Numbered from the stretch's first letter, positions 22,510 through 34,350 are shown. The stretch: DNA of 64,000 bases from Smallanthus sonchifolius (GCA_023525975.1 CM042023.1:19083501-19147500); one strand, 5' to 3'. Notes: a model not told the origin generated them from the sequence alone. Made by a program: numbers and translations.

Positions 22510-23570
22510 TTTCCCATTCTTCATGAGTGTGACCCACATGATGGCCATGAAGATCTTCATGAGTTCGAACCATGTTCTTCACATGACATTTCACAATGCT
22601 TAAGGTAAGTATAATTTATTTATTTATTTTTGTTTTTTAAATTTACGACAAGATTCTCATCACGTGTTTGATTTCTATTCTCTATATATAAGATGTATCT
22701 TTATTCCTTATGCATGCTGAAGTTAAAGTTTGATATTCTTTTAGTAAGTATTCCAACGAAAATTAGGAAAACAATAGATGTGAATGAAAATAGGTTACGT
22801 ATATGTAATACAACATGTTTTGCAAATTGGTTTGATGTTAAGTGTACTCATAGTGATAGTTTGTTCGTTCACGCCATTTTTTAATACCAAGGACTAAACG
22901 GACGAGAATATGATGTATATACTATCATTATGTAAAGCAATCGTTACAATTTGGATCTAGAGAGTTTGTCTTATAACTGGTTTTAGATTCAGCAATATTA
23001 ATAAGACAAAGGATGAAAACTCGTTTAGAAATAGAGTTTTTAGTCATTAACTACATAAGTTTAAAGTTTTGAAAATAAATAAAATATTGGATGAAAATTA
23101 GATGATTTATCATATGAGGATGTTGTTTGGTGTATGTTTATTACTACCGGTAAAATTAGGGTTTAAGGAACCAAGACATCATTACGTATAGATAATCTAC
23201 TTGTTTCTCTAGTAGAAAATTTGGAGACATGGAACTTATTTTCATGGGGTTCTTATTTGTGGCAACTAACTTACCCACAAATTCGTAACATGTTACAAAA
23301 GAAATAAGAGAACATCAACAAAGAATAATATTATTTAACTTGATTTGTTTGGGCATTTAAAGTAATATTTTAATTCGCCAATTGTTTTATTATAAAAAAA
23401 TTGAGTTATTATGTTTATATATTTGATTTATATAAATTTATTGCTAGAAATGGATATATGAAACACTCCCACAACTTAGATTTGGAAATATGAAGATCAT
23501 ATTCCTATAGGCCTTGGTTGGGGAAATGCCCCGGTGTTACGTTGGAAAACTGCAATTAAAAATAGAGTTA
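22510..23570. other. AT-rich DNA with no recognised gene
   Basis: A 63-codon frame at 22693-22884 and a short stretch near 23505-23565 that reads GLGWGNAPVLRWKTAIK are the only hints of former coding sequence. Neither was matched to a family. Confidence 0.4.
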
Positions 23571-24933
23571 AGAGTTAATTACATAAATGGGTCTTATGCT
23601 TTTGGCAAAATAACAAGATCATATACTAACTTTGAAAAGTAACTACTTTGAGGCTTGTGATTTCAATTTTATAACGAGTTTGGGTACTAGCACTAACAGA
23701 CGTTAATTTTTTTGTTAAATTTGTGTTAATGACTAAAATACCCTCATATAATCACACCCATTCATGTAATCAACTCATTTTTAATTAGAAGGACCATTTC
23801 TATAATTTACTTAAAATAAAATGGCCACAATTTCCTTTTATAAAATGCCTTTCATTTTGCCCACCACCACCATCTGCCCCCACCGTCACCCCTAATCTTC
23901 CACCACCACCACCACCTCTCTTCTCCGGTCATCCCTTCAAATAGTTGGTAAGGTTTTCAAATCTAGGTTTTCTGTAGCTCAATTTATCCCTTTCGTCCAC
24001 CTCGTTTTCAACCACCTCCGGTGACACCACTGTTGAGGTGGAATTTATACAAGAACTCATCGGGCAAACATACGTGCCTTCTTTAATGTGAAGCTCAAGG
24101 AGCGCGTGGTGGAGTCATCGGCGTTTGCACCGCCTACTTCCTTTCCAAATAAGGCGTCGTCGTAACCCTAATCGAGCAATCATCCATCGCCTGTGCAGCA
24201 TCAGGTAAAGCCGGCAGCTTCCTAGCCCTTGATTAGGTTTTGACAGTTGCAATTAATATGATCAAAATTAGTGGTGGGTGTTCGATAGTGTTCTCATTGG
24301 TGGTAGTGGATTGTCAGGGATGGGAGGAAGCAGATGATGATCAAAAACTTGTTCTTGATTTCATTCCACCATTTAAAATTAGTTCTTTCCCACATGAATT
24401 TGAAATCACCTGGTGAGAGGTTCTCATAAGTGTATCTATGGCACCGTTGTTAAGATACACAGTTACCAAGGTTAGCCAAAAGAAAAATCATTGTTGTGAT
24501 GAACAACCTGCATAAAATCGAGTCAATGATGAACAAAGGGGAAGAAGGAAATTAAGTGAAATTTGTGTGCAGAAAACCCCATCCAAAACCAGTCACCTCC
24601 CCTGCATAAAAGAGGGCTCGATCAAAATCGGACCCTCGTTTTTCCTCATCAAAAATCTTTGGCGATCTATCCAAAACCAGTCACCTCCCCTACACTAAAA
24701 TTAGAATATATCCTTTAATTTAACCCTATCACATATTAGTTCAAATCTTTTGTTTATATACATAAATAGTCCTTAAACTTAGGACTCATTGTTAGAATTT
24801 AACGTCAGTTAGTGCTAGGACTCATTGTTGTTATAAAAACAAAACTTAATACTCATATTTGTTACTTTTTAAACTTAGGACTCATACATGTTATTTTACT
24901 CAAATCATAGGACTCATTTGTGTAATTAACTCT
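23571..24933. mobile_element. foldback element (1.36 kb) carrying host gene sequence
   Basis: The left end AGAGTTAATTACATAAATGG is mirrored at the right by ATTTGTGTAATTAACTCT. The arms continue inward for about 150 bases with diverged matches (TAGCACTAACAGACGTTAA left, TTAACGTCAGTTAGTGCTA right). Between the arms lie CCACCA-rich DNA and a piece of an FAD-dependent oxidoreductase gene (24102-24233). No transposase is present, so the element depends on another for movement. Confidence 0.82.
24102..24233 (+). pseudogene. FAD-dependent oxidoreductase (DAO superfamily) fragment
   Basis: One frame reads GGVIGVCTAYFLSK, a stop, then GVVVTLIEQSSIACAASGKA and GSFLALD. This is the N-terminal dinucleotide-binding fold of plant FAD-dependent oxidoreductases (D-amino-acid-oxidase-like), in which the glycine-rich loop holds the FAD phosphates and a glutamate at the end of strand two (LIE) holds the ribose. 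It covers about 43 codons. A TAA stop (24150-24152) replaces a codon after FLSK, and the frame ends at D followed by TAG. It lies inside a foldback element, so it is best read as a captured, dead fragment. Confidence 0.8.
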
Positions 24934-25784
24934 AGAGTTAATTACACAGATGGTTTATGGTTTGAGTAAACTAACACCATTAGGTACTAAGGTTTAAAAG
25001 TAACAAGTCTGTGGTTAGGGGTTTTAATTTTGTAACAAATTTAGGGTCTAATGTTAACTTCCTTTAGTTTTTGTGTTAAGCTTGGATAAAATGACTATCC
25101 TACCCTTATATAACTAGAGGGAGCATTTATAAAGTCAACTCTATTTTAAGTATAGGGGTTATTTGTGTTAGTTGCTAAAAATTTAATAAAACTCATATTT
25201 TTTTAGGAGACCACCACCACCATCTTTAGGAAATGAATCTTGTGTCTTCTTCATAGAAGCTTTCTTCAGACGAAATCGACCCCACCATTTTCACCAGCGA
25301 GACCTTCAGCAAATTAGGGCTTGGGAAAAATGGAAATGAAATAAAGGCTTTTAATGAAATGGGAAATGTTAGCCAAGAAAAAAACATAATATTGTGTAGA
25401 AATTGGCTTTTGATACTAATTTAATGTTGTGTTTCTTTATTTTATATGCTAATTTCTCCATTGTAGAGCTGCAGAAACAACGAGGGAGATGATGATGAGA
25501 TGAAGATGATTTTGGGAGAGAAAAATGATATTTTATAAATTATCATTTTTTATTTTTTAATTTATTATCTAATATTTTATATTTTAATACAGAAACTAAG
25601 TTTAAGACCTTATAAAGTCAACGAAGAAATAAAAGGTGAGTCCTAATGGGATATCTTGATTATAAGAAGTCAAAAGGTTTAAATCTTATAAGGTGTAGTT
25701 ATAGATGATGTTCTAAAAAAAGTTGACGAAACCTTTTGGTTTAAGGCATTTAATTGTATAAATAAATTGTATTAATATATTATA
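24934..25784. mobile_element. second foldback-type end, partner not found
   Basis: Directly abutting the previous element is another AGAGTTAATTACACAGATGG terminus with the usual inner blocks (AAAAGTAACAAG, AATTTTGTAACA). No mirrored partner was seen to the right, so the element may be truncated. It contains CCACCA-rich DNA near 25206 and an AT-rich remainder without genes. Confidence 0.55.
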
Positions 25785-26000
25785 ACTTAGAGCAAATTAA
25801 AAATTACGTACTTTAAGTATTATCCAAATTTCAGTATACATCCTTTAACTAAGAAAATTACAGAAAACTTCCTTTATGTTTAAAAAAACATTGCACGTTA
25901 TGTCTTTTAGGCTAACGGGCGTTAAATTTCATCGTTAAGTCAGGTCATGTGCAAGGCACATGAGGGCAAATGTGTCATTTCACCTATCTAGGGGCTATAT

Positions 26001-28768
26001 TGTGACAATCCGGACTTTTTCAGTTAGTTCCGTTAGCAATCCCGTTAAATATTCTTCTAAAACTTAACCCCGTTAATCATTTCCAGTTAAATCCTAACAT
26101 ATTCAACATATTTCAAACTCTAGGGACTAATTCTGTCAATTCCCAAACCTTACTACAAGAAACCACAAGGACTGATTCTGTAATTTAACTAAACTCGATT
26201 TCTGTTGACTTTGCAAGTCAAACCCCCAACTCCTTTGATCCAAATTCGATTTTAAATATCAATTCGTCCGATTTGTAACTGATAATGCACGATTAAGCAA
26301 TTAACGTTCATCATTAGGACTTAAAACATCATCATGGCCGGAATTAAATCCAATTATAGACAATTATGTCGTAACCGTCGACTTCTTGAACAAACATTCT
26401 CAATTCCATTGAATTTGTATACCGATTCACAATTTGATCATCTGCACACAATAAACGAAACCCTGGGAAGCTCCTGTACGCATCAATTGCATCGGGAACC
26501 AGAACAGTCATCGTCGGCTTCGGTTTCAGTCGACCACACTCAATTCTTTATCTAATCTGGTAAATTCTTACAGCCCTAGCTTCGTTTTTGTCCATAGAGT
26601 GAAAGCCCTAGATCGAAACCCAAATTTTAGGGTTCATACGATTGTGATTCAATCGAACCCTGATCCAAACACCATTTCAATCCAATTAAATCACACGGTT
26701 AGCTTCGCAAACAGTCTCTCGCTGAAAACCCTTTTCTAATTTAATGATATAACATCGTGTTGACTAAGATCAAATACCTAGGGTTTATTCATAATCAGAT
26801 TTGGGGCTTTTGACATTAACGACTATCTTAACGAAATTAAACCACATGATCAGTTTCGCAACCTTTTGTTTAGTAATAGCCCTATGAATCAAAGTTCTTT
26901 CAACATCAGAATCAATCGATCCTTGGTTTTGTTCTAGGGTTTCGGCTTTCAAAACAGAAATTAAACGATCTAAAACTTAGTGTTTTTCGAATTAAACTCA
27001 CATACTCACATGCAGACTCGTAAACCTTCAATTAACAAAACCCCTATGCCTTTTGCCTCAATCGTAGTCGAATTCAGTGGATTCGGGGGGGAGATTCGAC
27101 CGGTTTCACGTAAAGGGGAAGAACACCCAACACCTTAGTGTTAAAACTAATCAGATCCGGATATCATCGCGATACCCTAGCGGGCGGAACTAGTTAGTGA
27201 CTTGTGCGTGTGTGGGAGAGACCCTGGTTCGAGGCCGGGCTCCCACATCTTTTTTTGAACAGTTTTTCTATTATATTTAATTAATAAAAATCATTGCTAA
27301 TAATTTTATAATGATATAATAAAGTGTTTTAGCCCCGTAACCCACCCGTAGACTCGGTTTTAAAATAATAACTATTACTTAATGTTATTCCCATTTATAA
27401 AAATAATATACATTTATATTGTTTTCGAACCACGACCCCGAATAAATAATATGTGTATATTATTTTCACCCCGTAACCTCAAATAAAAATAATATATTTT
27501 ATATTATTTTACCATGTTTGTAAACCCTACGTAACGTTTCAAAATTTATAAATAATATAAAATTTTATATTATTTACTTAAGTGTATATACTCGAATTAA
27601 AAATAATATATTTATTATTTTTCCACACAAAGGATTATTTGGTAAATCATACAAACTTAAAATAATATATTAAATTATATTATTTCCCTGTGACCATTTT
27701 AAATGAACACTCGAATAAATACATTTATAAATTATTATTCGTTCGACACAAAACGTATTTATTTTAATTATTAAATTAAGAAAACCCTATTCCCATGGAC
27801 AAATTCGTCTACTCGTTGATCTTTAGAGCGTTTCTTTTAAGACGTTCAACATTCCGTATCGTCGTCACGTATCTCAATAATTCCCATTTTTTGTCCATAA
27901 TTTATATGTTTATAATTTTAGGGCATTCGTAAGTCGTTTGAGACTTACACTCGTGGTTTCAACGTACCTCTTGTGTGAAACTACCTTCAACGCAACGCAG
28001 GTGAGTTTTCACGGCCCCTTTTTACTGTTTTAATCTGGGGAGAAAACATGATTAAACTGTTTTGAGATTTTGCAAATTCATATGTTATCAATGTTAAAAC
28101 TAAGCGTAACACGCTATCACAGAAAGTCCTCAACTTATATCGGACCGTTAATATGGATCTTAGCGAGGTAATATTTAGTAGTACTACTGGGTTTGACAAA
28201 TCCCACCCGCGTTAACTCGATTAGATATCGAACGGGTGAAATGTTAGCCTACTCACACCAGCCAGTGTTGATAGACCTGGCAGGAGGCAATAAACAAACA
28301 GTCAGCTTCGGTTGCGAGCGTTTGAGTTAAACATGAGTATAGATTAGCTACCTATAGATACGTACTGAATGAACATAAATCTGGTAAACACTTATTTACA
28401 TATATTGAAACCTGTGAACTCACCAACCTCGTGTTGACATATTTTCTTACATGTTTTCTCAGGTCGCTAAGATAAGACACAGGTGCACGTTAGGGCATGC
28501 ATGGGATTCAACTACTTTGATTATGACTTGTTTATATTTGTTTGGATTATTCTATTGTACTTGTTTTGGTTGAACGTTTTGGACTTTGGTTTTGTGCGCA
28601 TGTGTTTTGCTCATTTACTTTCTTTACGCTTCCGCATTGAAACTCTGAATTGAATGATATTTTCATTTTGAGTCCCATGTAGAGTCGTTCAAAGTAACTA
28701 ATGTCTAAGATCCTGGTTCGTCACTTCCCAAACGGTACAACTCCGTTAGTTGAAATTGGGGGGTGACA
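26001..28768 (+). mobile_element. solo LTR (2768 bp), sister of 10749-13563
   Basis: It is flanked by perfect TATAT duplications (25996-26000 and 28769-28773). It starts TGTGACAATCCGG and ends TTGGGGGGTGACA. The reverse complement of its right end matches the left end of 10749-13563 closely (TTTCAACTAACGGAGTTGTACC against TTTCAACTAACGAAGTTTTACC, split here for length), as do inner blocks such as the GGTCGC...AAGATAAG...CACAGGTGCACG region. No interior remains. It holds a tRNA-like motif, a CAGGTGAGT site near 27999-28007 and AT-rich repeats at about 27400-27780. Confidence 0.93.
27181..27256 (+). promoter_or_regulatory. tRNA-like Pol III motif with T-run in solo LTR
   Basis: GGTTCGAGGCC (27226-27236) is a B box, preceded by a possible A box in AACTAGTTAGTGACTTG and followed by seven T residues (27250-27256), a Pol III stop signal. 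The same motif is conserved in the sister LTR (12270-12355, minus strand). Confidence 0.55.
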
Positions 28769-28773
28769 TATAT

Positions 28774-29470
28774 GTGTAATTAACTTAAAGATTTGGGCTT
28801 AATACTTATTTCCCCTCTCTCTCCCAACTTTCTCGTCTCTCTCTAACTTAAAGATCTATGCTCTTTCTCAACTCTCTCACCTTCTCTCTCGTCTTTCCTC
28901 TTCCCTCAAAACACACTCTCTCCTTCCTTCTGGTCATAATCTTGTTGTTGAATCGAGTGGGTTTGGAGGTATAATGTTAGATTTTGGGGCACTTTCTTGT
29001 TGATAATATGAATAGGGGGTGTTTCGGGGTTGTTTTGTATGATGAATTATGCCCAATTGAGGGTTCAATAGCTACCAAATCCATGTGGGTTTTCTTGAAT
29101 TGGATGCAGATGGAAAAAAGTTAATGTTTTGGAATATAGGTTAGTAGAGAAAAATAGGGGTTTTGAGATCCAGGAGAGGGAGTTAATGATGGAGATGAAG
29201 ATGCATCGCAAAACCCGGTCGTCTTTCCTCTTCCCTCAAAACGCGCAAAACCCTAGATTCAAAAACCCCATAACCCCAGTCGTCTTCCTCTGCATCATAC
29301 GAACTGGGTTTCGCCAAATTCCATACGCAAGTAACCATTAATTCTCAAAAACCTCTGGTATACATCATCTATCGTTTGTGCTTCAATCATAAACATTCGA
29401 TTGATGTTTTGATTTCGTATTTCTACGAATTGAACATGTAAATGCCTTTTTGAATTACAGTTTGTGAAAG
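28774..29470 (+). other. captured 5' region of RPS28: UTR exon and intron
   Basis: A CT-rich leader (CGTCTTTCCTCTTCCCTCAA occurs at about 28889 and 29219) ends near 29331. It is followed by GTAACC and, at 29459, by TTACAG just before TTTGTGAAAG and the ATG. This looks like a 5' untranslated exon and intron carried along with the coding sequence, so the donor was genomic DNA and not an mRNA copy. Confidence 0.6.
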
Positions 29471-29658
29471 ATGGAGTCACAGATCAAGCACACAGTGGTG
29501 GTGAAAGTGATGGGGGAGAACTGGATGTGACGCAAGTTAGGGTTAAGTTTCTGGATAACCAGAACCGGTTCATCATGAGAAACATCAAATGACGGGTCAG
29601 AGAAGGTGATGTTCTTACTCTTCTTGAATCCGAGAGGGATGCCAGAAGGTTGCGTTGA
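29471..29658 (+). pseudogene. RPS28: 40S ribosomal protein S28 pseudogene (captured)
   Basis: The first frame reads MESQIKHTVVVKVMG. After a shift near 29512 the reading continues VTQVRVKFLDNQNRFIMRN, then IK, a TGA stop (29590-29592), and REGDVLTLLESERDARRLR with a natural stop. That is the whole length of the 65-residue S28 protein, an RNA-binding part of the small ribosomal subunit. The sequence is 188 bases against an expected 198, a net loss of 10 in the RTGSRGQ region, which breaks the frame. It lies between the arms of a foldback element. Identification is firm; function is excluded by the stop and shift. Confidence 0.92.
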
Positions 29659-30260
29659 TTTTTCCAATTTTTCATTTTCCCGAGTCCTTCTTTCAGCTTT
29701 ATGTTAAATATGGTTACTAATTTGCTACTTTTTATCTGTTTGGTTTCAATTTGGATGGAGAATTTGTCTACTTGCATTTGTTTATGTTGAATCTGGTTTC
29801 TAGTTTTTGGATCGTCGCTGATGATCGTGAGCTTGGGGTTGGGATATACTGATAAAGAAAGAGTCAGATGGAGTGGGGGTTGTAATCGTCTATAAGTGAA
29901 AGGGTAAAGTGATTATTTTACATCTAATTAACAATGGGGAAAAAGAGGGGTGAGTAAAAAGACACATGTGCCCTCATGTGCCTTGCACATGACCTTACTT
30001 AATGGTGAAATTTAACGTCCGTTAGTCTAAAGGACGTAACATGCAAGGTTTTTTAAACATAAAGGACATTTTCTGTAATTTTCTTAGTTAAAGGATGTAT
30101 ATTGAAATTTGAGTAATACTTAAATGACGTAATTTGTAATTTGCTCTATAACTTACTTATTTTAATTTACAGGTTTCGGTAAAAAAAAACTCGGTTAGAC
30201 TATTTTACCCTCACATTTTGTTTATACTTTTATGAATATTTCCAATTGGTTTATCATATC

Positions 30261-30957
30261 CAGTGGCGGATGTAGCCCGCGCTACCTCTCAACTTTTTAC
30301 GCGCAATGCAAAAAAAAATTTACGGTTTTATGTATCCGGTTATAAATTACGTACCCCTCAATTTTTTTACGTTACCCTTCAAATTTTTTTAAAAGCTCAA
30401 CACTTCATAAAAAGTCCAAATTTTTATAAAAAAACCCAATACGTTACCCTAAGTCTTCACATTTTATTAAAGGTTTTGAGGTATTGGGTTTTAATAAAAC
30501 ATTAAGTCTTTAGCCAGCCCAAATGTTTTATTAAAACCCAATAACTCAAAGTCTCAATTCTCAAACCCAACTTACCCAAGCGGCCAGCCAAGAAAAAAGA
30601 CAGAGAGAGCGGGAACTGTGAGATTGTGAGAGACAGAGATCAACCACTCGACCAGCCGCTCGACCTAAGCTGAGACCACCGCCCGGCTCCGCCTCCTCCA
30701 AACCCCAGTCCTCCGCCTTTGCAGTCCGCCCCTCCGCGGCTCCGCTGTCTGCCTCGCCAGTCGCATGTTACCGTAAAAAAAATTTGTTTACATGAAAGTA
30801 CGGTAAAAAAAAATTTTGATTCATTTATATGAAAGTACGGTAAAAATTTTTTTTTGTTTACATGAAAGTACCGTCAAATTTTTTGTTGTTTCATTTTAAT
30901 GAAAGTACGGTAAAAAAAATTTTCCGTTACCCCTGAATTATTCTAGATCCCCCACTG
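30261..30957. mobile_element. non-autonomous hAT element (697 bp)
   Basis: Perfect 8-bp duplications ATCATATC flank it (30253-30260 and 30958-30965). The ends are CAGTGGCGGATGTAG and CTAGATCCCCCACTG, hAT-type inverted termini. No transposase is present. Subterminal repeats lie at 30794-30920, and a GC-rich block near 30655-30770 may be captured DNA. Confidence 0.93.
30794..30925 (+). repeat. subterminal GAAAGTACGGTAAAA repeats of the hAT element
   Basis: Four units starting GAAAGTAC at 30794, 30831, 30864 and 30901 (spacing 37, 33, 37) sit near the right terminus. Such repeats usually bind the hAT transposase. Confidence 0.85.
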
Positions 30958-31076
30958 ATCATATCTAATATATTGCATGCGGCAAAGAAGCCATATCCAC
31001 GAATTCATCGTTTTGTATTGTATTTTAATTAAATATATTAATTTTCAAATTTCAACTTGCTTTATATAGAAATAAA

Positions 31077-31115
31077 CTAGCTTAGAACCTGTGTACTACA
31101 CAGAGTAAAAAATAT
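31077..31115 (-). mobile_element. Helitron 3' end (minus strand)
   Basis: CTAG at 31077-31080 follows an A at 31076 (so CTAG|T on the minus strand). A perfect hairpin CTGTGTA-C-TACACAG stands just inside it. This is the signature of a Helitron 3' terminus. The body extends to the right; its 5' end was not located. Confidence 0.7.
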
Positions 31116-31876
31116 TAATATATAAAATTTTTAAATCATATTCATTCTCATTATTGGAAAAATGGAAGTGTATTTAATAAGAAAGAGGGGCGAGAAAAAA
31201 AATTATAAGATTGAATGTGAAGACGACACGTGGCTTTGAGAAACCTTTATTTATTATATAGCATAGATATTCCAGATAAACATTGATTTTTTATTTTTGC
31301 TGATATCGTTACTTGGACTTTAACAATATACGACAGATATTTAACTGTTTTTTTGTTTAATAAATATTTTTTTTTGATTTAATAAAATTGTAGTTTTGTG
31401 AATTGATCCTGTTTTTAAACAGTCTTAGAGGTCCTTACAAGAAAGATGCCGTTGAATTTTTGCAATTTATCGATCATGCATTCCCATAGTGGTTGCTATC
31501 CAACGATTATATGCCCGATAAATATATACCTTCGTTTAAACATATCACACTAAAAGAAGGATCCGGTATACTCCTTTTCATAAGTGAAAAATATCACATC
31601 AATTATCACACCATAAGTGGGTGGTGTATCACCCAAGTGAAAATAATCACACACAATCAACCAATGCCACCTCACCACCATCTCCCTCATGCTTTGTTCT
31701 TCTCCCGTGATTTTTTTCACGCCAAAAAACCACACCAACAATCACACCACAAGGGGGTGGTATATCACTCAAGTGATAGTGTCACATTGATGCCACCTAG
31801 GATAACGGGAGAGTATGATGGAGGTATACCCCTTGCTCTAAGGTTATGAGGTATACTCCTCTATTGGCTTCCCACC
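31116..31876. other. AT-rich DNA with a 35-bp direct repeat
   Basis: ATCACACCATAAGTGGGTGG (near 31605) and ATCACACCACAAGGGGGTGG (near 31741) begin two related 35-base segments. A 118-codon frame at 31493-31849 overlaps them and shows no domain. The block is probably an unclassified MITE but its ends were not proven. Confidence 0.4.
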
Positions 31877-32244
31877 GGTGTTTTGAAACCCGGACCAGAC
31901 TGGCCGGTCGGACCGGGAACCAGTGGTCTGACCGGTCCGGTTACATATGTTGAAACGGTCCTGCAGCGACCTGGCGGTCGGACTGGTTGGACCGGTGGTC
32001 GGACCAGTTTTTTATTTTTTTTTTAATTTTTTATCTCTTTTAAGTATTTTAGATTCATATCTCGTAGCTAATTGTTAGTTTAAAAGTATTAGAATTGACT
32101 TGTTGGTGATTTTTGAAGAATTAATGTTTGTTTGAATTGATTTATTTTTATAATATTTATGATGTTGTCCGGTTCTTAAATTCGGTCCGATCAGTGGACC
32201 GGTAAGGAGACCGGTTCGACGTACGGTACGGTTCTGAAAATATT
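31877..32244. mobile_element. MULE-like miniature element (368 bp)
   Basis: It is flanked by 10-bp duplications GCTTCCCACC (31867-31876 and 32245-32254). The ends GGTGTTTTGAAACCCGGAC and the complement of GGTTCTGAAAATATT form a weak inverted repeat. Inside, variants of GGACCGG and its complement recur, giving a GC-rich island in AT-rich DNA. A 9-11 bp duplication is typical of Mutator-like elements. Confidence 0.7.
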
Positions 32245-32254
32245 GCTTCCCACC

Positions 32255-33663
32255 ACTCTGTGTCACATCAACACCACATCACATTCCATTCCACTCCACT
32301 GCCTTTAACTCCATCAAACAAATACTTCACTCTATGTTTTCCTACTTTTTTTAAATAAAATAATAAAAAGAATTATGTTAAAAAGATAAATATTAAAAAA
32401 TATATAAATATATAAACTAAAACTAATACTACATAAAAGATTACCGACTAAAATTAATTATAAACATTCATTAATTGAAAAAGTTACTAAAGATATTTTT
32501 TCTGAAAACACCTTTCTTTTCATTAAAATTTATACCAATATATTCAGAATTTTTTTTTACAAACCTGTGTATTCAGATTTCTTTGAAAAAGTTAACAAAT
32601 ACAAATTATTACCAAAAAAATCAATTAAGGTGTTTAATTAATTAATAAAGGAGAAGAGGGAGTTTTGGCGATGGATTCTCACCGCTTTCCACCTTTCTAG
32701 CGGCAATGAGAAGAGGGGGAGGGGTGATGTTCACCGCCGGCACCCCTAGCCACTTCAGCCACGCAGTAATGAGGCGGGAGCACACCAGATAGCCTTAATT
32801 AGTTCCTCAAAATGGAATTCTGGGGGATTGTAGCCCTGGGTCTATATTTATCTAAAGCGGTTAACTCCAGATGAAGAAATATGACGAGATGGAGAAACTA
32901 CGATGTAAACGGCAAAGAGCTTTTGTATTGGACTTGCAAAAATACTTTAGAGTTAATTACATAAAAGGTCCCTGTGGTATGTCGATTTTATAGATTGGGT
33001 CCCCAGTTTTGAAAAATCAGGCCCGACCCAAAAGTATGACAATGGGTAACATAAAAGATCCGTGGTGTGAATGTTCTTTAAAAAATTCTATCAAGTGGAT
33101 ATAAAATGACCTTTTCCCCTTTTACTTAGAAAAAAACATACAAACTTAAAAAAAGTCAAAATACATAACCATGGCCATCATCATTCCTCCATTGCTCCTC
33201 CTTCATTCCACCATCATCACTGCTCCTCTAACCACCTTCCACGAACATAAAATGTGGGGCCCTCCAAACCCTAACCTACCCCCTTCATCTTCTTCATCCA
33301 CCATCTTCTTCATGAGACCACCACCCCTCCATCATTCTCAAACTCAAACTCTATCTCTCCCTCTTAAACTCTGGTGAGTTCGATTTTTCGATGAGAAAAG
33401 GCAACAGATCTGTTAAAAAAATATAACTAACATTTACAAATATTTAACCCATTTAAAAAAAAAAAACATTGTGTTGATATGTCGCTGTGTTTGTTTGCTT
33501 TTTTCTACTGTACGAATCAAGGCCTGCCAATAATGTACTTCACAACCAAAAAGTTAAGGGTTTAAATGCAGGTTGTGCTCTATTTATTCTAAAAAATCTA
33601 GGAATTAATGTTCAAAAAAAATTAATAAAGGAAATAATTGAAGATTAGTTATTTCCCTTGGAG
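32255..33663. other. mixed repeats; foldback-type end at 32952
   Basis: AGAGTTAATTACATAAAAGG near 32951 is the same terminus as the foldback family, with the usual CCCTGTGG next to it. No partner arm was found. It is followed by a 68-codon C-rich frame (33171-33377) ending at a CTCTGGTGAGTT that resembles an exon-intron edge; this could be another captured scrap but no family is recognised. The rest is AT-rich and featureless. Confidence 0.4.
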
Positions 33664-34134
33664 TAGGGCTGGCAATTTTAGACACGTACACGAATACACG
33701 ACACGAACTTACACGATCTTAACATGTATCGTGTATGGCCTTATCGTGTTTCGTGTCCTAAACAGGTAGACACGAATCTACCTGTTAATTTTCGTGTCTA
33801 AACAGGTAACCTGTTAAGTACCTGTTAAGATTTTTTTTTAAATAAAAAATATTAAAATATGATATTATACTTGGTAAAATACTTATTAAGTACCTGTTAG
33901 TACCTAGTAAAATACATGTTAGTACCTGTTAAGACTTGTTTCACTAAACAGGTTTTAAACATGTGTTTCTAAACAGGTCTTATCGTGTTAAGCAGGTATA
34001 AACAGGTTCGTGTTTGTGTTTGAGAAAAGTACAAGATAAGTTATCGTGTCGTGTTCGTGTATACATGTTTCGTGTTCGTGTCTTATCGTGTTCGTGTCTT
34101 ATTGTGTACGTGTATACACGATATGCCAGCCCTA
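33664..34134. mobile_element. hAT-type MITE (471 bp)
   Basis: Perfect 8-bp duplications CCTTGGAG flank it (33656-33663 and 34135-34142). The ends TAGGGCTGGCA and TGCCAGCCCTA are perfect inverted termini. ACACGA, CGTGT and AACAGGT words recur inside. It has no coding capacity; frames across 34046-34276 run out of the element and are not genes. Confidence 0.95.
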
Positions 34135-34350
34135 CCTTGGAGAGTGTCAACAACTAGTAGGTCCTCAGGTGGGCTGTGGTCCACGAATTTTCATGCGACT
34201 TGGCATGACATGTGGTTCTATCATCTATTGTCCCAAGGACTTAAATTCCCATCCTTTCCACATTAAACACATATGATTGATTTATGGTTCTAATTTTTTT
34301 TAGATGTATGGTGTTAACATAACAACGTGTTCAATTATTGATATCTTAAG

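Larger units (their letters stand above)
25785..30153. mobile_element. foldback element with ~210-bp arms carrying RPS28, split by solo LTR
   Basis: The left arm (25785-25985, TTAGAGCAAATTAAAAATTA...) is mirrored at 29945-30153 (...TAATTTGTAATTTGCTCTATA). Shared inner blocks include ACATGAGGGC with GCCCTCATGTG, and TAACGGGCGTTAAATTTC with GAAATTTAACGTCCGTTA. Removing the solo LTR (26001-28768) leaves an element of about 1.6 kb. It carries UTR, intron and coding sequence of a ribosomal protein S28 gene. No transposase was found. Confidence 0.85.
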
